The position numbers were made by a program, and so were the translations under genes. A stretch of DNA of 64,000 nucleotides from CAIWHR01 sp963823215 (GTDB taxonomy: Bacteria; Pseudomonadota; Gammaproteobacteria; Burkholderiales; Casimicrobiaceae): assembly GCA_963823215.1 (NCBI GenBank), contig CAWGKT010000015.1, positions 62,001-126,000 on the forward strand, read 5' to 3'. This document shows positions 25,045 through 34,440 of this stretch, piece after piece. Position 1 is the stretch's first letter. Each line of letters opens with the position of its first letter. Below the pieces are notes generated by a model. It was given only the letters and a program-made list of their open reading frames with translations. It made no database searches and had not been told where the DNA came from.

Positions 25045-26568
25045 TCATCCTACCAACATCGCAGTCCTTGCGAACTGCGCAAGGGCTTGGTCGAGTTGGG
25101 CCGGGCCGTCCGAGCCCGATGGGAGCCCTGCCATTTCCGCGACCAGCTCCGCTCGCGTACGCGTGCCGTCGAGCAAGCCCAGCAGCCGTCGACCTGCGGG
25201 ATCCACGATGCGAATCGCCTCGTGGTAGAGATTCGGCACGACTTCATGGTCGCGACCGATCCACCGCGCCGCCGCGAAGGCCTCCGGACGCTCGCCGGCG
25301 ACCGCGACGGCCGCGACCGGTTGGGTCCGCAGGTCGACGGAACCCATAGTAAACAACTCGACTAGCTGCAACTCGATGGGCCGGCGCTGCCTACCGGACT
25401 TTGCCACTGAAAGCGCGCGGTCGCGCCACTCGGCCAACTCGGCAACAGGCACGCTGCGCGGCCAGCGGGCCAGCAGGAGCTCTTTCAGCGCGCGGTCATC
25501 TTCGTCTTGATCGCTGCTTGCCGCAGTGGCCGCCGGCGCCCGACGGAGCGCAGAGGTCGCGACCGCATGCATATGCAGCGCGCGCGGCGGCTGCACGACA
25601 AATCGGGACAACGCGTTCGCGTGGCAGAGCAGCGATTCACGGTACCGACGGAAATACAGCAAGTCGAGATATTGCTCGCGGGCCAGCCGGTCCATCTGCC
25701 CCAGCGCCTGCCGCACCTGTGGCGCGATGCCGACGCCCATCATGGACTTCAGCTCGGCCTCGGCGAGAAAGGTAAGCCCGGCGCGCGCGGCATCGGCGGC
25801 GAATTCGTGAAAGTATGCCGGATTGTTCGGCTCGCTCAGGTCATCATGTGCCAGGGTGTCGTCGGGGCTTGCGCCGACATGGCGGACTTCCTCCCGAAAC
25901 GCCTGCCCGTCGGCGCTTTCTCCCGCGATGGGCGTCCCAACCAGTCCAAGCAGCGCGCGTGCGGCGGCGAGCTTGGCCTTCAGGTCCGTAATGTCACGCG
26001 TGTGGTAACGGAGCATTTCCCACACGGCGCGCCGCAAATGACATCCGGGGAACGCGTTGAAGCTCACAAAAGCAACACCCTTCGGGGCCAGGCGACTGGC
26101 TATCAGCGGCATTACATGTGCGCGCACGCTGGCGGGAACCCACGAATACAGCCCGTGCGCAACGATGTAGTCGAACGGTCCCAGGTTGGCCGGCAGCTCG
26201 CGCAAATCGAGTTGGAGGAGCCGAACATTGGCGAGTCCGAGGTCGTCGGCCATGCGCTGCGCGCGGGCAATAGGGCGCGCCGCGAAATCGACGCCGACGA
26301 AGGCTGCATCCGGCAGCGTGGCAGCGATCGGCAGCAGATTGATCCCGTTGCCGCATGCCAATTCAAGAACGCGGCACGACGCAACCGGCGCCGTGTCGAG
26401 TCCGAGCAACGTCGCCATGGTCGCGAGTCGGCTTGGTACGCATGCCGCATTCGGGTTGCTTCTGAACGGGACATCGTTGTAGGAGTCGGCGAGGGCCTCG
26501 CTGGTGCGAGACGGAGCGTCGGGAGTCGTAGCGGCCAAGGTCAATCCAGGGGATGCGGTGCGATTCAT
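25045..26568 (-). CDS. Class I SAM methyltransferase with methyltransferase regulatory domain
   Basis: A 507-residue SAM-dependent methyltransferase. Start at the ATG at 26568, 8 nt after the uvrB stop. The Rossmann core has VLELACGNGINLLPIAATLP (motif I) and PFDYIVAHGLYSWVP. Residues about 230-330 match the predicted methyltransferase regulatory domain family. A C-terminal part (about 400-500, RPIELQLVELFTMGSVDLRT) resembles the winged-helix tail of similar proteins. The substrate is unknown; such proteins occur in many proteobacteria, often next to uvrB. The continuous open frame to 28413 is an artefact of the uvrB frame breaks. Confidence 0.84.
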   Translation of the reverse strand: MNRTASPGLTLAATTPDAPSRTSEALADSYNDVPFRSNPNAACVPSRLATMATLLGLDTAPVASCRVLELACGNGINLLPIAATLPDAAFVGVDFAARPIARAQRMADDLGLANVRLLQLDLRELPANLGPFDYIVAHGLYSWVPASVRAHVMPLIASRLAPKGVAFVSFNAFPGCHLRRAVWEMLRYHTRDITDLKAKLAAARALLGLVGTPIAGESADGQAFREEVRHVGASPDDTLAHDDLSEPNNPAYFHEFAADAARAGLTFLAEAELKSMMGVGIAPQVRQALGQMDRLAREQYLDLLYFRRYRESLLCHANALSRFVVQPPRALHMHAVATSALRRAPAATAASSDQDEDDRALKELLLARWPRSVPVAELAEWRDRALSVAKSGRQRRPIELQLVELFTMGSVDLRTQPVAAVAVAGERPEAFAAARWIGRDHEVVPNLYHEAIRIVDPAGRRLLGLLDGTRTRAELVAEMAGLPSGSDGPAQLDQALAQFARTAMLVG

Positions 26569-26576
26569 TTTACCCG

Positions 26577-28612
26577 TCAACCCTCCCCCGGCAAGGCCAC
26601 CCCGAACATCGCCTCCTTCAGCTCGATGAGACGGTCGCGCAGCTCCGCCGCCCTCTCGAACTCCAGATTCCTGGCGGCGGCGAGCATGTCCCGCTCGATG
26701 TGCTTCAGCTCCCTTTCCATGTCCTTCTCTGGCATCGACTCGTATCTCGCCCGGGTCTGCGCCGCCCGCAGCTGCTTCTTTCCCGTGTCGGCATCGTACA
26801 CGCCGTCGATCAGGTCCTTGATCCGCTTCTGGACACCGATCGGCGTGATGCCCATCTTCTCGTTCCAGGCGAGCTGCCGGTTGCGCCGTCGCGTGGTCTC
26901 GCCGATGGCCGCTGCCATCGAATCCGTCATCGTGTCGGCGTAGAGGATCGCCATGCCGTTGATGTGCCGCGCCGCGCGGCCGATCGTCTGGATCAGCGAG
27001 CGCCCGGAGCGCAGGAAGCCTTCCTTGTCCGCATCGAGGATCGCGACCAGCGACACCTCGGGGATATCGAGCCCTTCGCGCAGCAGGTTGATCCCGACCA
27101 GCACGTCGAACTCGCCCAGGCGCAGGTCGCGGATGATCTCGACGCGCTCGACGGTGTCGATGTCGGAGTGCAGATACCGGACGCGCACGCCGTGCTCGTT
27201 GAGATAGTCGGTGAGGTCCTCCGCCATCCGCTTGGTCAGCGTCGTCACCAGCACGCGCTCGTGCTTCTCGGCGCGCAGGTTGATCTCGGAGAGCAGGTCG
27301 TCGACCTGCGTCTGCGCCGGGCGGACCTCGAGCGTCGGGTCCACCAGCCCGGTCGGGCGCACGAGCTGCTCGACCACCTGCCCCGCATGCTTCTGCTCGT
27401 AGTCGGCCGGGGTGGCGGAGATGAAGAGTCGTCTGCGGCAGCAGCCGCTCGAACTCGTCGAAGCACAGCGGCCGGTTGTCGAGCGCCGATGGCAGGCGGA
27501 AGCCGTAGTTGACCAGATTCTCCTTGCGTGCCCGGTCGCCCTTGTACATGCCGCCGACCTGCGGGATCGTCACGTGGCTCTCGTCGATGAAGACCAGCGA
27601 GCGCGACGGCAGATAGTCGATCAGCGTCGGCGGCGGCTCGCCCGCGCCGCGCCCCGACAGGTGCCGCGAGTAGTTCTCGATGCCCTTGCAGAACCCGATC
27701 TCGGTCATCATCTCGAGATCGAAACGCGTCCGCTGCTCGATGCGCTGCGCCTCGATCAGCTTCATCTGCGCGACGAAGGCGTCCTTCGTCTGCACGAGCT
27801 CGACCTTGACCTTCTCGATCGCGTCGAGCACCTTCTGCCGCCCGGTCACGTAGTGGCTCGACGGAAACACGGTGAAGCGCCCGATGCGCTGCCGGATGTG
27901 GCCGGTCAGCGGATCGAACAGCTGCAGCGATTCGACCTGGTCGTCGAACAGCGCGATGCGCACCGCGTTCTCGGCGTGTTCGGCCGGAAAGACGTCGATC
28001 ACATCGCCGCGCACGCGAAAGGTGCCGCGCCGGAAATCGGCCTCGTTCCGCGCGTACTGCATCTCGGTCAGCCGGCGGATCGCGTCGCGCTGCGTCAGCG
28101 CATCGCCTTCCTTCAGGTGCAGGATCATGCTGTGGTACTCGGACGGATCGCCGATGCCGTAGATCGCCGACACCGTCGCCACGATCACGCAGTCCGGGCG
28201 CTCGAGGATCGCCTTCGTCGCCGACAGGCGCATCTGCTCGATGTGCTCGTTGATCGAGCTGTCCTTCTCGATGTAGAGGTCGCGCGACGGAACGTACGCC
28301 TCGGGCTGGTAATAGTCGTAGTACGAGACGAAGTACTCGACCGCGTTGTGCGGAAAGAACTCGCGGAATTCGGAGTACAGCTGCGCGGCGAGCGTCTTGT
28401 TGGGTGCGAGCACGAGCGCCGGCCGCCCGGTGCTGCGCGATCACGTTGGCCATCGTGAACGTCTTGCCCGAGCCCGTCACGCCCAGCAGCGTCTGGAACG
28501 CGAGGCCGTCGGCCAGACCCTCGACCAGCTTTGCGATCGCTTCCGGCTGGTCTCCGGCAGGTTCGAACGGCTTGAAGAGCTGGTAGGGACTGTTCGGGAA
28601 GGTGACGAGCAT
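26577..28612 (-). pseudogene. uvrB: Excinuclease ABC subunit B, two single-base frame breaks
   Basis: Damage-recognition helicase of nucleotide excision repair. From the ATG at 28612: MLVTFPNSPYQLFKPFEPAG, Walker A GVTGSGKT (residues about 41-48). The frame then breaks at about 28426-28430, where one extra C in caccggg must be dropped to read GRPALVLAPNKTLAAQ. It continues through VEYFVSYYDYYQPEAY and VFIDESHVTIPQ. It breaks again at about 27425-27432, where one extra base turns LPQTLFISATP into LPQTTLHLRHP. It then ends with the UVR motif (LEFERAAELRDRLIELKEA). Corrected length is 677 residues, normal. Because uvrB is a core gene and both changes are single insertions, sequencing error is more likely than true loss. 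Confidence 0.88.
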
Positions 28613-30457
28613 GGCGAGGGGATCCGGGTAGCGCGCAGGGTAACCGCATAGTTCGTACTGCGATTCGCGCGGCGCGCTCCACCCCTCTGCTGCGAACTGC
28701 AGCGCCGCCAGTCGCGCATAGAGCGGACTGTCGGCCAGCAGCTCGTCGTGCGTGCCCACGGCTACGATGCGGCCGCGTTCCATCACGGCGATCCGATCCG
28801 CGTGCCGGACGGTGGCGAGCCGATGCGCGATGATCAGCACGGTGCGCCCGGCCATCAGCCGCTCGAGCGCGAGCTGGACCACGCGCTCGCTCTCGGCGTC
28901 CAGCGCGCTGGTCGCCTCGTCCAGCAGCAGGATCGGACGATCGGCGAGAATCGCCCGCGCGATCGCGAGCCGCTGCCGCTGCCCGCCGGACAGTCGCACG
29001 CCGCGCTCGCCGAGGTTGCTGGCATACCCCTGCGGCAGCTGCGCGATGAATTCTGCAGCGAAGGCGGCCTCGCACGCGGCGCGCACCTCGGCTTCCCCGG
29101 CGCCCAGTCGTCCGTAGCGGACATTTTCGAGGACGCTCGTCGCGAAGATGACGGGATCCTGCGGCACGACCGCGAGGCGGGCGCGCACGTCCCGCGGATC
29201 CGCGTCACGCACGTCGACGCCGTCGATGCGCACCGCGCCCGCCTGCGGATCGTAGAACCGCAACAGCAGCTGGAACACCGTCGTCTTGCCCGCGCCCGAC
29301 GGCCCGACCAGCGCGACGTTCTCGCCGGCAGCCACCTGGAGCGTGAAGTCGTCGAGCGCCGCGGCGTCGGGCCGCGAGGGATAGCGGAAGCCCACGCGGT
29401 CGAAGGCGAGCGTCCCCTGCGCGGGCGCGGGCAACGCGACCGTGTGCTCCGGCGCGCGGATCGCGGGAGCGACAGCGAGCAATTCGAACAGCCGCTCGGT
29501 GGCCCCCGCCGCGCGTTGCAGGTCGCCGATCACCTCGCTGATCGTGCCGACCGCGCCGGCGACGATCGCTGCGTAGAACACGAACGCCGAGAGCTGGCCA
29601 GCGCTGAGCTTGCCGGCAACGACGTCGTGCCCGCCGATCCAGAGAATGACGCCGACCGCGCCGAAGACGAGCAGGATCACCGACGCCACCAGCAACGCGC
29701 GCTGCCGGATCCGCGCCACGCCGGCGGCAAACGCGGCTTCCACGTGCACGCCGAATCGCCGCCGGTCCTCCGGCTCGTGACCATAGGCCTGGACGGTGCG
29801 CACCTCGTGCAGCGCCTCGTCCACGTACGCGCCGACGTCGCCGACGCGATCCTGGCTCGCCCGCGCGAGCCGGCGCACGCGGCGCCCGAAGAGGATGATC
29901 GGGACGACCACCACCGGGACGCCTGCGAGCACGAGCAGCGTCAGCTTCGCGCTGGTGATCGCCAGCATCGTGAGTCCGCCGGCCAGCAGCAGCAGGTTGC
30001 GGATCGCCATCGAAGCACTGGAGCCGATGACGGTCTCCAGCATCGCCGTATCGTTGATCAGCCGCGAGATCACGTCGCCGGTGCGCGTCACCTCGTAGAA
30101 TCCGGGAGGCAGCCCGAGCAGATGGTCGAACACCGCGCGGCGCAGATCCGCGGTGACGCGCTCCCCGATCCAGGAGACGAAGTAGAACCGGATGTACGTC
30201 GCGCCGGCCATCACGACGACGACGCCGAGCATCAGCGCCAGCGTGCGGTTGAGTTCGCCCGCGTCGCCGGTGCCAAAGCCGCGGTCGACGACGCCCTTCA
30301 GGCCCTGCCCGACTGCAAGCACGGCGGCCGCCGCGACGACGAGCGCGATCGCCGCGTAGATCACCTGTCGCCGGTACGGTCGAACGAACGCGCCGACGCG
30401 GGCGAGCGTCTTCAGCGCGGTGACGGGTGGGATCGGCGGCGCGGCTTCCGGAGTCAT
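28613..30457 (-). CDS. ABC exporter, fused TMD-NBD half-transporter, no stop before uvrB
   Basis: MsbA/ABCB-type exporter half, about 600 residues. Start at the ATG at 30457 (MTPEAAPPIPPVTALKTLAR). Six membrane helices lie in residues about 30-310. The nucleotide-binding domain has Walker A GPSGAGKTTVF, signature LSGGQRQRLAIARA, Walker B ILLLDEATSALD and the H-loop IIAHRLAT. The conserved domain ends at ARLAALQF (near 28690). No stop codon occurs in any frame between there and the uvrB ATG, so the two proteins read as one continuous frame with a linker of about 20 residues. Cargo unknown; lipid or drug export is typical of the family. Confidence 0.87.
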
Positions 30458-30567
30458 GGCAGAGGTTCGGGTCGATGCGCGCGGCGCGCGGCCGCGCGCG
30501 GGCGGAGGCCGCACGTTAGCCCTCGTGGCGGACCTTGTCGATGGGGCCGGCTCGCGCTCGCGCAAGG

Positions 30568-30573
30568 TACAAT
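30568..30573 (+). promoter_or_regulatory. Candidate -10 box for the aminotransferase gene
   Basis: TACAAT lies 31 bp before the ATG at 30604, in the gap between the divergent ABC and aminotransferase genes. The -35 region is poor. Confidence 0.4.
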
Positions 30574-30603
30574 ATCCGCCATTCCCGCCGCCGGCTTCCA
30601 CAC

Positions 30604-31821
30604 ATGAACGCTCCCGTCCCTGCTTCGCTCCTGTCCGCGGTCGAGCTTGCGCCCCGCGACCCCATTCTCGGCATCACCGAGGCGTACAACGCCGACCCGA
30701 ACCCGCGCAAGGTCAATCTCGGGGTCGGCGTCTACTGCGATGAATCCGGCAAGGTGCCGCTGCTCGAGTGCGTGAAGCGCGCCGAGCGCGAGTTGACGGA
30801 CCTCGCGGCGCCCCGCTCGTACCTGCCGATCGACGGCATTCCGGCGTACGACCGTGAGGCGCGCGCGCTGATCTTCGGCGCCGGCGCCGTGGTGATCGCC
30901 GAGGGCCGCGTGGTGACCGTACAGACGCTGGGCGGCACCGGCGCGCTCAAGGTCGGCGCCGATTTCCTGCGCCGCTTCGCGCCCGGCGCGCAGGTGTGGA
31001 TCAGCGACCCCAGCTGGGAGAACCACCGCGCGCTGTTCGAAGGCGCGGGGTTTGCTGTCGGCACGTATCCCTATTACGACGCGAGCACCCGCGGCCTCGA
31101 CTTCCCCGGCATGATCGGCGCGCTGGAGAGCCTCGCGCCGGGATCCATCGTCGTGCTGCACGCGTGCTGCCACAATCCGACTGGCGTCGATCCGACCCCC
31201 GCGCAGTGGACACGCATCATCGACGTGGTCCGCGCGCGCGGGCTCGTGCCCATCCTGGACCTCGCCTACCAGGGCTTCGGCGAAGGCATCGACGCCGATG
31301 CCGCCGTCGTGCGCAGTTTCACGGCGACGCCCGGCCCGCTGCTCGTCACGAGCTCGTTCTCCAAGTCCTTCTCCCTTTACGGCGAGCGCGTCGGCGCGCT
31401 GTCCATGGTCACCGCCGACAAGGACGAGGCCGCGCGCGTGCTGTCGCAGCTGAAGCGGCTCATCCGCGCCAATTACTCGAACCCGCCCACACACGGCGGC
31501 CAGATCGTCAGCACCGTGCTGTGCTCACCGGAGCTCCGTGCACTGTGGGAGGCGGAGCTCGCCACGATGCGCAACCGCATCAAGCTGATGCGCGCGATGC
31601 TCGTCGAACGGCTGCACGAGCGCATTCCCGGCGCCGACTTCCGCTTCATCCTGGCGCAGCGCGGCATGTTCTCCTATTCCAACCTTACCAAGGCGCAGGT
31701 GGAGACGCTGCGCGAGGAGTTCTCCATCTACGCGATCGACACCGGGCGCGTCTGCGTCGCGGCGCTCAACTCGCGCAACGTCGACGATATCGCCGCGGCG
31801 GTGGCGAACGTGATCCGTTGA
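30604..31821 (+). CDS. Aromatic/aspartate aminotransferase (class I, PLP)
   Basis: PLP-dependent transaminase of the AspC/TyrB family, 405 residues, moving amino groups between aspartate or aromatic amino acids and 2-oxoglutarate. Start at the ATG at 30604. Marks: YLPIDGIPAYDREA, the PLP-phosphate and ring contacts in HACCHNPTGVDPT and DLAYQGFGEG, the Schiff-base Lys in SSFSKSFSLYGERVG (about 253) and a substrate-carboxylate Arg region near the C-terminus (VCVAALNSRN). Normal length and complete. The gene is divergent from ABC-uvrB. TyrB versus AspC specificity cannot be settled by eye. Confidence 0.92.
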   Translation: MNAPVPASLLSAVELAPRDPILGITEAYNADPNPRKVNLGVGVYCDESGKVPLLECVKRAERELTDLAAPRSYLPIDGIPAYDREARALIFGAGAVVIAEGRVVTVQTLGGTGALKVGADFLRRFAPGAQVWISDPSWENHRALFEGAGFAVGTYPYYDASTRGLDFPGMIGALESLAPGSIVVLHACCHNPTGVDPTPAQWTRIIDVVRARGLVPILDLAYQGFGEGIDADAAVVRSFTATPGPLLVTSSFSKSFSLYGERVGALSMVTADKDEAARVLSQLKRLIRANYSNPPTHGGQIVSTVLCSPELRALWEAELATMRNRIKLMRAMLVERLHERIPGADFRFILAQRGMFSYSNLTKAQVETLREEFSIYAIDTGRVCVAALNSRNVDDIAAAVANVIR

Positions 31822-31901
31822 GGAACAGCGGTACCGCGGACACAGCGGATGCGCCCGGCACGTCACTCCTTCCGAGGAGACCGGTTGCCACGGCGCGCGT
31901 T

Positions 31902-31929
31902 TTGACAGCAGGGGACTTTCCGCTATAAT
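31902..31929 (+). promoter_or_regulatory. Sigma-70 promoter of tRNA-Gly
   Basis: TTGACA (31902-31907) and TATAAT (31924-31929), both perfect, are separated by 16 bp. The tRNA begins 15 bp after the -10 box. A very strong consensus promoter, as expected for stable RNA. Confidence 0.9.
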
Positions 31930-31944
31930 TATCGTTTACCCAGT

Positions 31945-32020
31945 GCGGGAATAGCTCAGTTGGTAGAGCGCAACCTTGCCAAGGTTGAGGTCGGGAGTTC
32001 GAGACTCCTTTCCCGCTCCA
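31945..32020 (+). tRNA. glyV: tRNA-Gly (GCC)
   Basis: 76 nt with the acceptor stem GCGGGAA/TTCCCGC, D-arm TAGCTCAGTTGGTAGAGC, anticodon loop TTGCCAA in a five-pair stem (anticodon GCC, reading GGC and GGU), T-arm GTTCGAGAC and an encoded CCA end. The gene symbol is only indicative. A terminator follows. Confidence 0.95.
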
Positions 32021-32029
32021 GTTTCCCGA

Positions 32030-32055
32030 GGGAGAGCGCTCAGGCTCTCCCTTTT
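32030..32055 (+). terminator. Rho-independent terminator after tRNA-Gly
   Basis: GGGAGAGC (32030-32037) pairs perfectly with GCTCTCCC (32044-32051) across a 6-nt loop, followed by TTTT. It separates the two tRNA genes. Confidence 0.85.
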
Positions 32056-32096
32056 CGTTTGCCCGACCCTGCGCGCCTGCGCGGGTCGCTCCCCCG

Positions 32097-32170
32097 GGCG
32101 GGGTGGCAGAGTGGTCATGCAGCGGCCTGCAAAGCCGTCTACGCCGGTTCGATTCCGACCCCCGCCTCCA
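32097..32170 (+). tRNA. cysT: tRNA-Cys (GCA)
   Basis: 74 nt with acceptor stem GGCGGGG/CCCCGCC, discriminator T and encoded CCA. The anticodon loop CTGCAAA carries GCA. The 3' 25 nt are repeated exactly at 39642-39666, showing this gene is the attachment site of the downstream island. The intact copy is retained next to the integrase. Confidence 0.95.
32146..32170 (+). other. attL of the tRNA-Cys island (25-bp direct repeat, left copy)
   Basis: Bases 32146-32170 (ggttcgattccgacccccgc and the following ctcca) cover the T-arm through CCA of tRNA-Cys. They recur identically at 39642-39666. Together they bound about 7.5 kb with an integrase beside this end. Confidence 0.88.
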
Positions 32171-32183
32171 GACAGCCACTATG

Positions 32184-32207
32184 AAACCCGCCTCGCGCGG
32201 GTTTTTT
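32184..32207 (+). terminator. Rho-independent terminator after tRNA-Cys
   Basis: AAACCCGC (32184-32191) and GCGGGTTT (32197-32204) form a perfect 8-bp stem with a CTCGC loop, running into a six-T tract (32202-32207). It stops tRNA transcription before the integrase promoter. Confidence 0.9.
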
Positions 32208-32237
32208 GTTGCCATTTTCATAGTGCAATGCGGTCTT

Positions 32238-32265
32238 TTGACATCCCGGAGTGACCGACTATACT
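32238..32265 (+). promoter_or_regulatory. Sigma-70 promoter of the integrase gene
   Basis: TTGACA (32238-32243) and TATACT (32260-32265) with a 16-bp spacer, about 97 bp before the integrase GTG. The -10 box touches the first TGGTGGTAA repeat, so recombinase binding there could repress the promoter. Confidence 0.75.
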
Positions 32266-32335
32266 GGTGGTAACAGGTGGTGGTAAGGGCGCGTTTTCTG
32301 ATTTTGGTGGTAATGAATTCCGGATTTGGTGGTAA
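32265..32335 (+). repeat. Four direct TGGTGGTAA repeats (putative integrase arm sites)
   Basis: TGGTGGTAA occurs at 32265-32273, 32278-32286, 32305-32313 and 32327-32335, all on the plus strand. A fifth copy at 39584-39592 and a partial one at 39573-39580 lie just inside the right end. The placement at both element ends fits arm-type binding sites of a tyrosine integrase or its excisionase. Confidence 0.8.
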
Positions 32336-32361
32336 CGTACTCCAGGATGGAGGGTGATCGA

Positions 32362-33594
32362 GTGGCCGCCAAGCTTCTAACCGATAGGGCTGTACAGAAC
32401 GCGAAACCCAAGTCGAAGCCGTATCGGCTCGCCGATGGCGACAGTCTTTATCTGTTGGTATCGCCGACGGGCTCGAAGTCGTGGCAGCTTCGCTATCGAC
32501 ACAACGGAGTGCCGCAGACGGCTTCGCTGGGAAAATTGGAGCTGGTGGGACTCGCAGAGGCCCGAAAAAAGGCATTGGCGGCGCGTCGGAGTGCCGCCGA
32601 GGGCGAGCACCTGACCCGTGAGAAGCGAGTCGCCAAGGCACGGAAAGCCGCTGCAGCTTCCAACAGATTCGATTCCCTGGCACGTGCATGGCTGAAGCGT
32701 GAGGCAAAGCGGAAGGGATGGACGCCGGACTACGTGATCGAGGCAACCGGCAGCGTCGAAAGACACCTGCAAAAGTTGAACGGCTTGCCGGTCGAACAGA
32801 TCACGGCAGCGATAACCTCACCGGTGCTACGCAAGATAGAAGCGAAGGCCCCGGCGATGGAGGAGAAGGTGCATCGTCGTTTGTACGCGATCATGGATTA
32901 CGCCGTCGAGGTCGGAGCTTTACGTCAGAATCCGCTGCCCCGTCGCCGTGCCCGGAAGAGTAGTACGAAGCACTTCCCCGCCGTAGTCGACCTGCCCGGT
33001 ATCGGCGCCATCCTGCGTAAGGCGGCCGCGTCCGACCCATGCCGAGGTGTCCAACGGGCTCATGTGCTGCTCGCGTTCACGGCGCAACGAGTCTCGGAGG
33101 TGGTTGGCGCGCGGTGGGGCGAGTTCGATCTGACGGCGCAGACTTGGGCAATTCCACGGGTCCGCATGAAGAAAAAGGACTCGGAACGAGGCCCTCACTT
33201 GGTCCCGCTGCCGGCAAACCTCGCAGCCCAGTTACGTCAGTGGCAGATCGATGACAGTGCAATGACCGATTTCGTTTGTCCCGCTCCCCGCGACTCAGCA
33301 AAGTCCGTAACGCCCGAGGCCTGCGAAAAGCACTACCGGGACGCCCTAGGTCTAAGCGGGAAACACTCGCCACATAGCTGGCGGTCGGCGTTCAAGACAA
33401 TTTGCAGCGAAGCCGGGAAGGAAAAGGACGTGGTCGAGTCGCAGTTAGATCATCAGGCCGGGAACAAAGTCGAGTCAGCCTACGACCGCGCAAAACGGCT
33501 GGACCTGCGGCGTAAGTTGATGACGTGGTACGAGGCGACGCTGATCGCTGCGAGGGACGGTGCACGCGTTGTGTCACTGCAAAGGCACAGATAA
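32362..33594 (+). CDS. P4-type tyrosine integrase of the tRNA-Cys island
   Basis: Site-specific recombinase expected to integrate and excise the element at tRNA-Cys. The start is taken at the GTG at 32362, with GGAGGGT 6 nt upstream, giving MAAKLLTDRAVQNAKPKSKP, a typical P4-integrase opening; an ATG at 32347 is an alternative. About 410 residues: an N-terminal DUF4102 arm-binding domain (1-90), a SAM-like core-binding domain, and the catalytic domain with R in TAQRVSEVV (about 242), HSWRSAF (about 337), LDHQ (about 363) and the nucleophile in SAYDRAKR (about 373). All catalytic residues are present, so it should be active. Confidence 0.93.
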   Translation: MAAKLLTDRAVQNAKPKSKPYRLADGDSLYLLVSPTGSKSWQLRYRHNGVPQTASLGKLELVGLAEARKKALAARRSAAEGEHLTREKRVAKARKAAAASNRFDSLARAWLKREAKRKGWTPDYVIEATGSVERHLQKLNGLPVEQITAAITSPVLRKIEAKAPAMEEKVHRRLYAIMDYAVEVGALRQNPLPRRRARKSSTKHFPAVVDLPGIGAILRKAAASDPCRGVQRAHVLLAFTAQRVSEVVGARWGEFDLTAQTWAIPRVRMKKKDSERGPHLVPLPANLAAQLRQWQIDDSAMTDFVCPAPRDSAKSVTPEACEKHYRDALGLSGKHSPHSWRSAFKTICSEAGKEKDVVESQLDHQAGNKVESAYDRAKRLDLRRKLMTWYEATLIAARDGARVVSLQRHR

Positions 33595-33697
33595 ATACTT
33601 TATGGATATCAGCCGTGCCTGGCCCAGTGGGGGATATGGCACGCCCTACCCGGCCGGCGCACCGTCCCTAGCCTCTTCCAAACAGCCTGTGCGGCCT

Positions 33698-33725
33698 TGT
33701 ACTGCATTGGATTACAGTGTAATCT
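33698..33725 (+). promoter_or_regulatory. higBA promoter with overlapping palindromic operator
   Basis: TTGTAC (33698-33703) and TAATCT (33720-33725), 16 bp apart, lie about 20 bp before higB. The palindrome GATTAC-AGT-GTAATC (33710-33724) covers the -10 box, the expected place for HigA autorepression. Confidence 0.65.
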
Positions 33726-33743
33726 TATGGATGACAGCGAACA

Positions 33744-34022
33744 ATGATTCGTGGATTCAAGCACAAGGGGCTCGAACGCTTCTTCCGACGCGGCGATCAC
33801 CGGGGCATCCCGGCCCAAAGCGCGGCGCGAATCGCGCGCGTCCTCGACCGCTTGGATGCTGCGATGCGGCCTGACGACATGAACCTGCCGGGTTATCGCT
33901 TCCATAGCCTCAAGGGCGACCGCGCCGGCAGATTCGCCGTGGCCGTATCTGGCAATTGGCGGATCACGTTCGCTTTCGAGGGAGAGGACGCTACCCAAGT
34001 TGACTTAGAGGATTATCACTGA
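33744..34022 (+). CDS. higB: HigB/RelE-family toxin
   Basis: A 92-residue RelE-fold mRNA interferase. It starts MIRGFKHKGLERFFRRGDHR and has the family marks LPGYRFHSLKGDRAGRFAV and NWRITFAFEG, with basic residues expected for ribosome-dependent mRNA cleavage. The order toxin then antitoxin and the TGATG overlap with higA are typical of HigBA. On a mobile element it would help keep the element in the population. Toxicity is inferred from the family. Confidence 0.93.
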   Translation: MIRGFKHKGLERFFRRGDHRGIPAQSAARIARVLDRLDAAMRPDDMNLPGYRFHSLKGDRAGRFAVAVSGNWRITFAFEGEDATQVDLEDYH

Positions 34023-34342
34023 TGCGAAGCCTACGAAACCCCAGCCGGCGCCCCACGCATCCCGGCGCCGTGCTGCGTGAGGATGTATTGCCGGCGCTGA
34101 ACATGACGCAAACCGAGCTCGCCAGGCGCTTGGGTGTATCGCGCCTGAGCGTGTCTGAATTGTTGCTGGAAAAGCGCGCCCTCTCGCCGGAGATGGCGGC
34201 CCGGGTCGCCAAGTTTCTGCACACGACGGCGGAGAGTTGGCTGCGCATGCAAGCGGCGGTAGATCTGTGGGACCTTGGGCAGCACCCAGAGCGGCTCGCG
34301 ACCGTGCAACCGATCGACAAGCGAGTGCTGCGCGCGGCGTAA
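34022..34342 (+). CDS. higA: HigA-family antitoxin
   Basis: A 106-residue XRE-type antitoxin that neutralises HigB and represses the operon. It opens MRSLRNPSRRPTHPGAVLRE, with the HigA hallmark HPGAVLREDVLPALNMTQTE, and an HTH (ARRLGVSRLSVSELLLEKRA, residues about 33-60). The start codon overlaps the higB stop (TGATG). The palindrome at 33710-33724 is its likely operator. Confidence 0.93.
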   Translation: MRSLRNPSRRPTHPGAVLREDVLPALNMTQTELARRLGVSRLSVSELLLEKRALSPEMAARVAKFLHTTAESWLRMQAAVDLWDLGQHPERLATVQPIDKRVLRAA

Positions 34343-34440
34343 AAGACGCCGATGTCTTGCCGCGCGTCATCCGACGGTGCGAACACCAGGCACCCTGCGC
34401 GATCGATCATCCTACGAATCGCCGCGCTGCGCCGTTATTC

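Noticed and set aside
25045..28413. A single 1122-codon protein joining UvrB and a methyltransferase
   Set aside because: It arises from the uvrB frame breaks; the UvrB C-terminal part in another frame ends before the methyltransferase ATG at 26568.
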